From: Synechococcus sp. MEDNS5
GTDB lineage: Bacteria; Cyanobacteriota; Cyanobacteriia; PCC-6307; Cyanobiaceae
Length of the DNA stretch: 64,000 nt
Assembly: GCF_014279875.1 (NCBI RefSeq)
Contig: NZ_CP047952.1
Location: 62,001-126,000, forward strand
Direction of reading: 5' to 3'
A program made the position numbers and the translations under genes. How positions within the stretch are numbered: position 1 is the first letter of the stretch; every line of letters starts with the position of its first letter. The notes under the pieces are model-generated. The model saw only the letters and a program-made list of their open reading frames with translations, was not told where the DNA came from and did no database searches. Below, in pieces: positions 1 through 8,440 of the stretch.

Positions 1-1246
1 GCACGGCCTGACGCAGGCGTTCGGGGTCGATGTCCCGCTCGCCGGAGAGCTGGCCCTTCACCTCCTTGAGCTTGGTGTTCAGCTCCTCGTCATCCACGCT
101 GAGCTTCTCGCTTTCAGCCAGGGCGGTGAGAGCCAGGCTGCGGCGCAGGCGTTCTTCGGCTTCAGGCCGGGACGACTCCATCAGATTGCGCACCAGTTCG
201 GGAGTGAACAGGGACTGCACATCCATGCCCTGCTGGGCGAACTGGCCGGCGGTCTGCTCCACCAGGTTGCGCACCTCCTGCTGAATCAGGCTTTCGGGCA
301 GTTCCACGTCCAGCTGCTCCACCAGGGCCGCGAGGAGGGCGTCGTGCCGGTTGCTGCGGGAGCGGCGTTCGGCGTCGTCTTTCAGACGCTGCTCCAGGTC
401 GCTGCGCAGATCAGCCAGGGTCTCCTGTTCGCTGGCCTGCTTGGCGAAGGCGTCGTCCAGCTCGGGCAGTTCGCGGGTCTTGAGGTCCTTGAGCTCGATG
501 GCGAAGCTGGCCTTGCGGCCGCGGGCATCCTCCTTGGGGTAGTCATCAGGGAAGGTGCAGTCCACGGTCTTGCTGTCGCCAACGGCCATGCCCACCACGC
601 CTTCCACGAAGCCGGGGATCATGCGGCCGTGCTCGAGGTCCACATCCATCGAGTCGGCACTGCCGCCTTCGATCTCGCTGCCGTCATCGCTGTAGGTGCC
701 TTTGAAGCCCACCACGGCGATGTCGCCTTTTTCAGCCTTGCGACCCTCCACTGGCACCACCGTGGCCAGTTGGCGCCGTGACTGCTCCAGCATCTCGTCC
801 ACCTTGGCGGCGTCGAAAGCAACGCTTTCCGCTTCCGCCTTCAGCCCCTTGGTGCTCTTGAGCTGCGGTGATGGCGCCACATCGGTTTCCATCGTCACGG
901 TGAGCGCTTCACCGGGCTTGAAGCTGTCCAGCAGCTCCTCAAAACTTCCACTCAGTTCCGGTTGCCCAAGGGCCTCGATCGTTTCCTGGGCCAGGGCATC
1001 ACGCCAGATGCTTTCCACCAGGGATTCCAGGGCTGTGGCCCGAATGCGTAGGGCTCCGAGCTGCTGCACCAGCACCGTGCGGGGCACTTTCCCCTTGCGG
1101 AAACCGGGCAGGTTCACGCTGCGGCTAAGGCGATTGATCGCCTCCTCGTAGCTGGCCTGACTCCGTTCCGCTGGAACGGCCACCTCCACGGCCAGGCGGC
1201 TGCCGGGGCGGGAGGTGGTGGTGACCTTCAGGCTGGCGGCACTCAT
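1..1246 (-). CDS. tig: Trigger factor (ribosome-associated chaperone and peptidyl-prolyl isomerase), partial
   Basis: Trigger factor binds the ribosome exit tunnel and shields nascent chains in the cytoplasm. Reading the reverse strand from the ATG at 1246 gives an open frame of about 415 codons running off the left edge, so the C-terminal end (roughly 60-70 residues by family length) is missing. The N-terminal domain carries the ribosome-docking signature GFRKGKVP. An FKBP-like segment follows, with [18 protein letters not shown] and a [10 protein letters not shown] stretch, and then a long helical chaperone domain rich in E, L and R. The gene is divergent from asd across a 164-bp spacer. 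In picocyanobacteria clpP and clpX usually follow tig; that would lie outside the window. Confidence 0.95.
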   Translation of the reverse strand, partial: MSAASLKVTTTSRPGSRLAVEVAVPAERSQASYEEAINRLSRSVNLPGFRKGKVPRTVLVQQLGALRIRATALESLVESIWRDALAQETIEALGQPELSGSFEELLDSFKPGEALTVTMETDVAPSPQLKSTKGLKAEAESVAFDAAKVDEMLEQSRRQLATVVPVEGRKAEKGDIAVVGFKGTYSDDGSEIEGGSADSMDVDLEHGRMIPGFVEGVVGMAVGDSKTVDCTFPDDYPKEDARGRKASFAIELKDLKTRELPELDDAFAKQASEQETLADLRSDLEQRLKDDAERRSRSNRHDALLAALVEQLDVELPESLIQQEVRNLVEQTAGQFAQQGMDVQSLFTPELVRNLMESSRPEAEERLRRSLALTALAESEKLSVDDEELNTKLKEVKGQLSGERDIDPERLRQAV

Positions 1247-1410
1247 TGGCGGGTCGCAGGTACAAGCAGCCCAATACCTTAATTAAGTGCCCGACCCTGC
1301 TCTGCCGCGTAAGCTGGCAGAACGATCAGCCAAAGCTGCAAGTCCGCTCAGGCGGTGCTGAATCACCCAGCGCAGAACCGCTGGATTTAACTGTTTCGAT
1401 ACGCGTCCGC
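1247..1410. promoter_or_regulatory. Divergent tig/asd intergenic region
   Basis: This 164-bp spacer separates divergent tig and asd and must hold both promoters if the asd TTG start is right. It is AT-richer than its flanks around 1271-1287, where a perfect 10-bp palindrome CTTAATTAAG lies at 1278-1287. I cannot assign -35 and -10 boxes with confidence. Confidence 0.35.
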
Positions 1411-2439
1411 TTGTCCACTGCCGCCTCACTGCCGAATCGACCTCTCAAGGTGGCCATTCTTGGTGCGAGCGGCGCTGTGGGGCAGGAACTGCTGCAACTG
1501 CTGCAGGAGCGCCATTTTCCCGTGAAGGAGCTGCGCCTATTGGCGTCAGCCCGCTCCTCAGGAAGCCGTTGCGCCTGGAACGGCCAGGATCTGACGGTTC
1601 AGGAAGTGAGCGAGTCCGCTTTCGAGGGTGTGGATCTGGTGCTGGCCTCGGCCGGAGGCTCCGTGTCGCGGCAATGGCGCGATGCGATCGTCGCGGCAGG
1701 GGCCGTGATGGTGGACAACTCCAGTGCCTTCCGCATGGATGACGACGTCCCACTGGTGGTGCCTGAGGTGAACCCGGAGGAGGCGTTCAGGCACCGGGGT
1801 GTGATCGCGAACCCCAACTGCACCACGATCCTGCTCACCCTGGCTTTGGCACCACTGGCGGCCCGACGGGCGCTGCGTCGGGTGGTGGTGAGCACGTACC
1901 AGTCCGCCAGTGGTGCGGGAGCCCAGGCCATGGAAGAGCTGAAAACGCATTCCCATCAGGTGCTCTCTGGGGCGACACCCACCCCTGCTGTTCTCCCCCA
2001 TTCCCTCGCTTTCAACCTCTTTCTTCACAATTCACCGCTGCAGGCGAACAGCTACTGCGAGGAGGAGATGAAGATGGTGAACGAAACTCGCAAGATCATG
2101 GGTTTGCCGAATCTGCGCTTCACGGCCACCTGTGTGCGCGTGCCCGTGCTTCGGGCCCATTCGGAGGCCGTGAATGTGGAGTTCGATGCTCCTTTCCCCG
2201 TGCGGGAAGCCCGGGATCTGCTCGCTGCAGCTCCGGGGGTGCAGCTGATGGAAGACCCTGCCTCCAATCGTTTCCCAATGCCCACGGATGTGGCCGGCCG
2301 TGATCCTGTGATGGTGGGCCGTGTGCGGGAAGACATCAGCGAGCCCAAGTCTCTTGAGTTCTGGCTGTGTGGGGATCAGATCCGCAAGGGGGCCGCTCTC
2401 AACGCCATCCAGATCGCCGAACTGCTGCTCCCCGCCTGA
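1411..2439 (+). CDS. asd: Aspartate-semialdehyde dehydrogenase
   Basis: Reduces aspartyl-4-phosphate to aspartate semialdehyde with NADPH, the branch point to lysine, threonine and methionine. The Rossmann nucleotide loop GASGAVGQE lies near residues 18-26, the catalytic cysteine is C137 in NPNCTT, and a conserved RVPVLRAHSEAVNVEF segment lies further on. The open frame extends upstream to 1246, but that part is low-quality sequence touching the tig start. I prefer the TTG at 1411, which gives 342 residues, the normal length with the usual short N-terminus; the start codon is uncertain. dapA follows after 6 bp, so the two are probably cotranscribed. Confidence 0.93.
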   Translation: MSTAASLPNRPLKVAILGASGAVGQELLQLLQERHFPVKELRLLASARSSGSRCAWNGQDLTVQEVSESAFEGVDLVLASAGGSVSRQWRDAIVAAGAVMVDNSSAFRMDDDVPLVVPEVNPEEAFRHRGVIANPNCTTILLTLALAPLAARRALRRVVVSTYQSASGAGAQAMEELKTHSHQVLSGATPTPAVLPHSLAFNLFLHNSPLQANSYCEEEMKMVNETRKIMGLPNLRFTATCVRVPVLRAHSEAVNVEFDAPFPVREARDLLAAAPGVQLMEDPASNRFPMPTDVAGRDPVMVGRVREDISEPKSLEFWLCGDQIRKGAALNAIQIAELLLPA

Positions 2440-2445
2440 ATCGTT

Positions 2446-3354
2446 ATGAGCCCTGCTGCAGAACTCTCTCCCATCCCCTTTGGCCGTTTGCTTACGGCCA
2501 TGGTCACCCCCTTCGATTCGGAGGGCGCTGTGGATCTCGCCTTGGCCGGTCGCCTGGCCCGTCATCTGGTGGATGAGGGATCCGACGGTCTGGTGGTGTG
2601 CGGCACCACCGGTGAATCCCCCACCCTCAGTTGGACTGAACAGGTCCAGTTGCTGGAAGCCGTGCGTCAAGCCGTTGGTCCTGGGGTGCCGGTGCTCGCC
2701 GGCACAGGCAGCAACTGCACCCAGGAAGCGGTGAAGGCCACCCGTGAGGCCGCTGCGGCCGGTGCCGATGGGGCCCTGGTGGTGGTGCCTTATTACAACA
2801 AGCCTCCCCAGGAGGGTCTGGAGGCTCATTTCCGTGCCATCGCCGAAGCGGCTCCCGAGCTTCCGCTGATGCTTTACAACATTCCCAGCCGTACGGGTTG
2901 CTCGATGGAGCCATCCACCGTGGCGCGCCTGATGGACTGCAGCAACGTTGTCAGTTTCAAGGCCGCCAGCGGCACCACCGAAGAAGTCACGGCTCTGCGT
3001 CTGGCCTGTGGAGCCAAGCTGGCGATCTACAGCGGTGACGATGGTCTGCTGTTGCCGATGTTGTCGGTGGGTGCCGTGGGCGTGGTGAGTGTGGCCAGTC
3101 ACCTTGTGGGCCGCCGAATGCGCGCCATGGTGGAGGCCTATCTGAGTGGTCAGCCCGCTGTGGCGCTCGGCCATCACGAACAGCTGATCCCTCTGTTCAA
3201 GGCCCTGTTCTCCACCACCAATCCCATTCCGGTGAAAGCGGCGCTCGAGCTGAGCGGCTGGCCGGTGGGTTCTCCCCGTTCTCCCCTTCTTCCCCTCGAT
3301 CCCGCGATGCGCGCTGCCCTCTCCGACACCCTCGTTGCCCTGCGTCCGACCTGA
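2446..3354 (+). CDS. dapA: 4-hydroxy-tetrahydrodipicolinate synthase
   Basis: Condenses pyruvate with aspartate semialdehyde, the first committed step of lysine and diaminopimelate synthesis in the cytoplasm. The 302-residue length is normal. The GTTGESPTL motif lies at about 53-61, the catalytic tyrosine is in YNIPSRTG (about 144), and the Schiff-base lysine is K172 in VVSFKAASG. It starts 6 bp after asd, whose product is its substrate, and is followed 68 bp later by the RNase J gene in the same direction. Part of an apparent asd-dapA-rnj unit. Confidence 0.97.
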   Translation: MSPAAELSPIPFGRLLTAMVTPFDSEGAVDLALAGRLARHLVDEGSDGLVVCGTTGESPTLSWTEQVQLLEAVRQAVGPGVPVLAGTGSNCTQEAVKATREAAAAGADGALVVVPYYNKPPQEGLEAHFRAIAEAAPELPLMLYNIPSRTGCSMEPSTVARLMDCSNVVSFKAASGTTEEVTALRLACGAKLAIYSGDDGLLLPMLSVGAVGVVSVASHLVGRRMRAMVEAYLSGQPAVALGHHEQLIPLFKALFSTTNPIPVKAALELSGWPVGSPRSPLLPLDPAMRAALSDTLVALRPT

Positions 3355-3422
3355 CGCCACGGCTGCTGACAGCGCTGCATGCGCCATCTCCATCGATTTT
3401 CTTCCTTTTCTGAACCGAATTC

Positions 3423-5462
3423 ATGACCGCTTCCACCGCCACTGCCCAGCAACCCTGCCTTCGCGTGATTCCGCTCGGGGGTCTGCATGAGATCGGCAAG
3501 AACACCTGCGTGTTCGAGTACGGCGATGACCTGATGCTGGTGGATGCCGGCCTGGCCTTCCCCAGCGATGGCATGCACGGTGTGAACGTGGTGCTGCCGG
3601 ACACGAGCTTTCTGCGCGAGAACCAGAAGCGCATCCGCGGCATGATCGTGACCCACGGTCACGAAGACCACATCGGTGGCATCGCGCACCACCTCAAGCA
3701 CTTCAACATCCCGGTGATCTACGGCCCGCGCCTGGCGCTGTCGATGCTCACCGGAAAAATGGACGAGGCGGGGGTCACCGACCGCACAACCCTGCAGACC
3801 GTGGGTCCGCGCGATGTGGTGAAAGTGGGCCAGCACTTCTCTGTGGAGTTCATCCGCAACACCCACTCCATGGCCGACAGCTTCACGCTGGCGATCAGCA
3901 CCCCGGTGGGCACGATCATCTTCACGGGTGACTTCAAGTTCGATCACACCCCTGTGGATGGGGAGCACTTCGACCTGGCGCGCCTGGCCCATCACGGGGA
4001 TCAGGGGGTGCTCTGTCTGTTCAGCGATTCCACCAACGCCGAGGTGCCCGGTTTCTGCCCTCCGGAACGCTCCGTGTTCGCCAACCTCGATCGCCACATG
4101 GCTGATGCCGAGGGTCGGGTGATCGTGACCACCTTCGCCAGTTCGATTCACCGGGTGTCCATGATTCTTGAGCTTGCGCTCAAGAACGGCCGGAAGGTGG
4201 GTCTGCTGGGCCGCTCAATGCTGAATGTGATCGCCAAGGCCCGCGAGCTGGGCTACATGCGAGCCCCCGATGAGCTGTTCGTGCCGATCAAGCAGATCAA
4301 TGATGTGCCCGACCGGGAAACCCTGCTGCTGATGACCGGCAGCCAGGGAGAGCCCCTGGCGGCGCTCAGCCGGATTTCCCGCGGCGATCACCCCCAGGTG
4401 AGGGTGAAGAGCTCAGACACGATCATTTTCTCGGCCAGCCCCATTCCTGGAAACACCATCTCGGTGGTGAACACCATCGACCGGCTGATGATGCTGGGCG
4501 CCAAGGTGGTGTACGGCAAGGGCGAGGGCATCCACGTGTCCGGCCACGGCTTCCAGGAAGACCAGAAGCTGATGCTGGCGCTCACCCGCCCGAAGTTCTT
4601 TGTGCCTGTGCACGGTGAGCACCGCATGCTGGTGCGCCATTCCCGCACTGGTCATTCCATGGGGGTGCCGGAAGACAACACCCTGATCATCGACAACGGC
4701 GATGTGGTGGAACTCACGGCCGACTCTCTGCGCAAGGGCGATCCGGTGAAGGCCGGCATCGAGCTCCTCGACCAGTCGCGCAATGGCATCGTTGACGCCC
4801 GGGTGCTCAAGGAGCGTCAGCAGCTCGCTGAAGACGGCATCATCACGATCCTGGCGGCGATCAGCACCGATGGGGCGATGGTGGCGCCACCAAGGGTGAA
4901 TCTGCGCGGTGTGGTCACCACAGCCGATGCCCGCAAGATGTCGCTGTGGACTGAGCGTGAAATCAACTGGGTGCTCGAGAACCGCTGGAAGCAGCTCACC
5001 CGTAACACCGGCGGCAAGGCACCCGAGGTTGATTGGATGGGCGTGCAGCGTGAAGTGGAGGTTGGCCTTAGCCGCCGCATGCGCCGTGAACTGCAGGTGG
5101 AACCCCTGATTCTCTGCCTGGTGCAGCCGGCTCCGGCTGGCACACCGGTGTACAAGGGCCGGGCTGACGCTGAGCCCGACAACCGTCCGGCACCTCGCGG
5201 CCGCGGCGGTCGCCACGGTGGTGGTGGCCATGGTGGCGGTGGCCGCAACGGCGGTGGTGGTGGCGGTGGTGGCCGCTACCGCGATGCAGCCCCCGCTCGG
5301 GTGGTCAAGTCCTCTGCCGCTTCCCCGGCACCCGCATCTGCTCCAGCGTCAGCTCCTGCTCCTGCGCCAGCAGCGGCTGCAACCGCCGCCCCAATGGCGT
5401 CAGCTGTTGATCAGGAGATGCCCGCTGGCCGCACCCGTCGCCGGCGCTCAGCGGCGGTCTGA
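3423..5462 (+). CDS. rnj: Ribonuclease J
   Basis: Metallo-beta-lactamase/beta-CASP nuclease with 5'-exonuclease and endonuclease activity in RNA turnover. The zinc motif HGHEDH lies at about 78-83, and the beta-CASP segments follow, including the PVHGEHRML region. The core matches the usual length of about 550 residues. An extra tail of roughly 100 residues follows: an arginine- and glycine-rich stretch (about 582-617) and then an alanine/proline-rich stretch ending in RTRRRRSAAV. The tail is low complexity, probably disordered, and plausibly contacts RNA or partners; that is inference. The stop lies 2 bp from the end of the convergent downstream gene. Confidence 0.95.
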   Translation: MTASTATAQQPCLRVIPLGGLHEIGKNTCVFEYGDDLMLVDAGLAFPSDGMHGVNVVLPDTSFLRENQKRIRGMIVTHGHEDHIGGIAHHLKHFNIPVIYGPRLALSMLTGKMDEAGVTDRTTLQTVGPRDVVKVGQHFSVEFIRNTHSMADSFTLAISTPVGTIIFTGDFKFDHTPVDGEHFDLARLAHHGDQGVLCLFSDSTNAEVPGFCPPERSVFANLDRHMADAEGRVIVTTFASSIHRVSMILELALKNGRKVGLLGRSMLNVIAKARELGYMRAPDELFVPIKQINDVPDRETLLLMTGSQGEPLAALSRISRGDHPQVRVKSSDTIIFSASPIPGNTISVVNTIDRLMMLGAKVVYGKGEGIHVSGHGFQEDQKLMLALTRPKFFVPVHGEHRMLVRHSRTGHSMGVPEDNTLIIDNGDVVELTADSLRKGDPVKAGIELLDQSRNGIVDARVLKERQQLAEDGIITILAAISTDGAMVAPPRVNLRGVVTTADARKMSLWTEREINWVLENRWKQLTRNTGGKAPEVDWMGVQREVEVGLSRRMRRELQVEPLILCLVQPAPAGTPVYKGRADAEPDNRPAPRGRGGRHGGGGHGGGGRNGGGGGGGGRYRDAAPARVVKSSAASPAPASAPASAPAPAPAAAATAAPMASAVDQEMPAGRTRRRRSAAV

Positions 5463-5464
5463 TC

Positions 5465-6082
5465 TCAGAGAGTCACGCGCAGACGTCCGGCTTCCAGCTT
5501 CTGCAGCAGCCCCTCCGGCACGGGGGGGCTGCTGTTTGTTTCTGGGTTGTTTGGAGCTGAGTCAGGGATTGGCTCTTCGGCGGCAGTCTCTACCGCATCG
5601 ACCGTTTCGTCTGGCTGGGTGACCGGTTCCGGAGTCAGGTCGAGCCAGGGTGTGGCAGTGGTCTGCGGTTGCGGGATCGCTGCCTCCGTTGACTGCGATG
5701 ACTCCGATGACGCGGCCAGAAAAGGGTCGCTGATCAGAGAGCCCTGAGCCTGCTCCGGGATTGGTGCTGTGGTCTGTTCAGCCAGGCGCTCCAGCCCCTG
5801 TTCCGCCAGCTGCTGGAGCGTGTCGGGGGGATGGCTGCTGAGCACCAGGCTGTAAAAAGCGTGGGCCTGATCCGGTTGCTGCAGGCCATAGAGATGGATG
5901 TGGCCTGCAAGCAGGGCCACGAAGGCCTGCCAGGCCAGCGCTGCATCCCGTTCCTCAGCTGCTTCTTTTAGCGGCTCCAGTTCTGCGAGCAGAGCACTGG
6001 TGATGGCCTGGGCCGTTTGAAAATCACCGGCTGCGTAGGCCTGCTCGGCCGCGACATAGCGCGTCTGAAAGTCGCCGTCCAC
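5465..6082 (-). CDS. Conserved hypothetical protein with TPR-like N-terminus
   Basis: I do not recognise a named family for this 205-residue protein. The first 110 residues are helical and alanine-rich, with a TPR-like pattern (YVAAEQAYAAGDFQTAQAIT and AHAFYSLVLSSHPPD). The C-terminal half is acidic, rich in P, T, E and Q, and probably disordered, ending in a short basic LLQKLEAGRLRVTL motif. It lacks a signal peptide and membrane segments, so it should be cytoplasmic. It lies immediately downstream of tilS on the same strand (5 bp apart) and ends 2 bp from rnj, so it is probably cotranscribed with tilS. Confidence 0.75.
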   Translation of the reverse strand: MDGDFQTRYVAAEQAYAAGDFQTAQAITSALLAELEPLKEAAEERDAALAWQAFVALLAGHIHLYGLQQPDQAHAFYSLVLSSHPPDTLQQLAEQGLERLAEQTTAPIPEQAQGSLISDPFLAASSESSQSTEAAIPQPQTTATPWLDLTPEPVTQPDETVDAVETAAEEPIPDSAPNNPETNSSPPVPEGLLQKLEAGRLRVTL

Positions 6083-6087
6083 GCTGT

Positions 6088-7107
6088 TCAGCCCCTGTTA
6101 TCTAGTTGTACCCAGTTCCGGCACCAGTGGAGGCGATGGCCTCCAGCAAGGTGGCGTTCTCCAGGCGGCTGCTGGGGGCCGATGGCGCGGCTGAGTTCCT
6201 CCAGCTGCCGGGCGTTCTGGGGCTGGACGCCCTGCCGATGCAGCCAGCGTTGCAGCAGGGTGCGCCTGGGATCGGCAGCCAGAGCCTGCAAGGGAGGCCG
6301 TTGCAGGCCATTGCCAGCCGTGTGGAGGCTCTGCAGGCTCAGATCCAGCAGCGCGTTTTGGCTGTCATGCACCTGGGAGATCCGTTCGCTGAGCAAGGCC
6401 ATGCGCCGACTGCAACCGGCATGAAGGGACTCGAGCACGGGCAGCACCTCCTGGCGGATGCGGTTGCGTTCGATGTGCGGATCGCTGTTGCTGGGGTCAT
6501 GCCAGACCGGCAGTTGCAGGTCTTGACAGATCGCGGCTGTTTCATCCCGGGTGAAATCGAGCAAGGGCCTCACCAACCGGGGTCCCTCGTTGGCATCGGC
6601 CTGCAACGGTCTGCTCTGACGCAGGCTGCCCAGCCCTGCCAGATCCGTGCCGCGGCTGAGCTGGATCAAGAGGGTTTCGGCCCGGTCGCTGGCGGTGTGG
6701 GCGGTGAGCACCGTGCAGGAGTCGCAGGGTGCGCCTGCCTGATTCAGCTGCTGGGCGTACTGACTGAGTTCGCTGTAACGCCAGGCGCGTGCTGCGGCTT
6801 CGCTGCCGGTGATCGCAGCCGTGCTGCGGCTCACCTGCAGAGGCAGGGACTTCTGAGCGCACCATTGGGCCAGGGCTTCGGCGACGGCGGCCGAACCGGG
6901 ATGCCAGCCGTGGTCGCCATGCCAGAGCTGCAGGGTCCAGTGGTGGTGTTTTCTGAGATCGCGCAGCAGCCCCAGCAGGGCCATTGAGTCCTGCCCGCCG
7001 GACAGCGCCAGCAGCAGGGTGGTGCCCTGGGGCAGGAGTGTGGGGGTCTGCAGCAGCTGGCGATGCAGCCGGTCGTGCCAGTGCAGCCAGGGCTCGCTGG
7101 CGGTCAT
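6088..7107 (-). CDS. tilS: tRNA(Ile)-lysidine synthetase
   Basis: Attaches lysine to C34 of the tRNA-Ile CAU anticodon so that it reads AUA. The N-type ATP pyrophosphatase loop SGGQDS lies at about 36-41 when the ATG at 7107 is used. Further N-domain motifs include HTASDRAETLLIQLSRGTDLAGL and the RPLLDFTRDE region with HIERNRIRQEVLP. The open frame reaches 7143, but those 12 extra codons would crowd the divergent DUF561 gene and lack conserved sequence. At about 339 residues it is typical of the short cyanobacterial form. Confidence 0.93.
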   Translation of the reverse strand: MTASEPWLHWHDRLHRQLLQTPTLLPQGTTLLLALSGGQDSMALLGLLRDLRKHHHWTLQLWHGDHGWHPGSAAVAEALAQWCAQKSLPLQVSRSTAAITGSEAAARAWRYSELSQYAQQLNQAGAPCDSCTVLTAHTASDRAETLLIQLSRGTDLAGLGSLRQSRPLQADANEGPRLVRPLLDFTRDETAAICQDLQLPVWHDPSNSDPHIERNRIRQEVLPVLESLHAGCSRRMALLSERISQVHDSQNALLDLSLQSLHTAGNGLQRPPLQALAADPRRTLLQRWLHRQGVQPQNARQLEELSRAIGPQQPPGERHLAGGHRLHWCRNWVQLDNRG

Positions 7108-7182
7108 CGGGCTGGAGGAGTGGCCCCCTGATCCTGCCCGCACACGCGGTGGGAGAATGATTGGATCTGATCATTCATCCGG

Positions 7183-7959
7183 ATGACCCGCCTTTCACTG
7201 CTGCCTGCCGCTCTACGCCGCAGCCTGGACCAGCGGTCCACGCTCAAGGTGATCGCCGGCCTGATGAACTTCGATGCGGCCTCGGTGGCCCGCGTGTCCC
7301 GCGCCGCGGGGCTGGGTGGGGCCGATCTGATCGATGTGGCCTGTGACCCGGAGCTGGTGGCCCTGGCGCTGGAGCTGTCCAGGGGTGTGCCGGTGTGTGT
7401 GTCGTCGGTGGAGCCTGAGCAGTTCCCGGCTGCGGTGGCCGCCGGAGCGGCGCTGGTGGAGATCGGCAATTACGACGCCTTCTACCCCCAGGGCCGGGTC
7501 TTCGGTGCCGAGGAGGTGATGGAGCTCACCCGCCGCACCCGCGCCCTGCTTCCAGAGGTGGTGATGAGCGTGACGGTGCCCCACACCCTGCCGATGGATC
7601 AGCAGGAGCAGCTGGCGGTGGATCTGGTGGCCGCTGGCGCTGATCTGATCCAAACCGAAGGCGGCACCAGCGCCAAGCCCTTCAGTGCCGGCAGCCTCGG
7701 CCTGATCGAAAAAGCCGCACCCACCCTGGCCGCTGCCCACAGCATCAGCGCCGCTCTGCAGCAGGCCGGTTGCAACGCACCTGTGCTTTGTGCGTCGGGA
7801 CTGTCAGCCGTCACCGTGCCGATGGCCATCGCCGCCGGTGCCTCCGGTGTGGGTGTGGGGTCGGCCGTGAACCGTCTCAGCGATGAGCTGGCGATGGTGG
7901 CTGTGGTGCGCGGCCTGCGTGAGGCGCTCACCGCCAGCACGGCCACCAGCCGCCTGTGA
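7183..7959 (+). CDS. DUF561 / Ycf23-like protein
   Basis: A 258-residue protein of the DUF561 family, related to the algal plastid protein Ycf23 and found throughout cyanobacteria. It looks like a TIM-barrel: the N-terminal LKVIAGLMNFD motif, repeated beta/alpha units such as GADLIDVACDPELV and VSSVEPEQFP, and a glycine-rich end (AIAAGASGVGVGSAVNRL) that resembles a phosphate-binding loop. The function is unknown to me. It is divergent from tilS, and the holin-like gene starts 14 bp after its stop. Confidence 0.85.
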   Translation: MTRLSLLPAALRRSLDQRSTLKVIAGLMNFDAASVARVSRAAGLGGADLIDVACDPELVALALELSRGVPVCVSSVEPEQFPAAVAAGAALVEIGNYDAFYPQGRVFGAEEVMELTRRTRALLPEVVMSVTVPHTLPMDQQEQLAVDLVAAGADLIQTEGGTSAKPFSAGSLGLIEKAAPTLAAAHSISAALQQAGCNAPVLCASGLSAVTVPMAIAAGASGVGVGSAVNRLSDELAMVAVVRGLREALTASTATSRL

Positions 7960-7973
7960 TGCGTTAGTCCGCT

Positions 7974-8360
7974 ATGGGAACCCTCACCTGGCTGCTGCAA
8001 TGGCCCCTCCGTGCGCTAGTGCTGCTCGTAGTGGCGGCCCTGCCTCTCGGGATCGAGGTGGCCAATTTCGGCACAGCCCTGTGGGCTGCCGTGTTGATCG
8101 GCTTGCTGGGCACGTTGCTGATCCTGCCTTTGAAACTGCTGCTCGGGCCGCTGTGGGTGGTGACGTCCCTGGGCGGCTTGATCTTCCCGGTGTCGTTCCT
8201 GTTCAACTGGTTGATCGCCACCATCCTGTTTGCCTTGGCGAGCTGGCTGATCGATGGCTTCACCCTCAAGCGCGGATTCTTCAGTGCCCTGTTCGGTGCT
8301 GCGGTGTACAGCCTGATCGGCACCGTGGCCGTGCGGGCTTTGTTGGGGCCTGGTGCGTAG
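7974..8360 (+). CDS. Phage holin family (4-TMS) membrane protein
   Basis: A 128-residue, strongly hydrophobic protein with about four membrane segments (near residues 10-27, 30-55, 57-90 and 100-122) and short polar loops. It matches the widespread chromosomal family named after a phage holin; nothing phage-like surrounds it, so the name describes similarity, not a lysis role. It follows DUF561 by 14 bp and precedes uvrB by 80 bp, all on the same strand. Confidence 0.8.
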   Translation: MGTLTWLLQWPLRALVLLVVAALPLGIEVANFGTALWAAVLIGLLGTLLILPLKLLLGPLWVVTSLGGLIFPVSFLFNWLIATILFALASWLIDGFTLKRGFFSALFGAAVYSLIGTVAVRALLGPGA

Positions 8361-8440
8361 GTTTCTGCAACCCGCTTTCTCGAAGCCAAGGCAGTTCTCC
8401 GTAAGGTGGTTGGCCATTCCGGGCGACATACGTAAGGACC

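Noticed and set aside
2032-3393. 453-codon reverse-strand frame
   Set aside because: Antisense to asd and dapA, histidine- and glycine-rich by codon bias, no domain.
7974-8360. Remnant of a prophage
   Set aside because: The holin-like protein is a common chromosomal family and no other phage gene is nearby.
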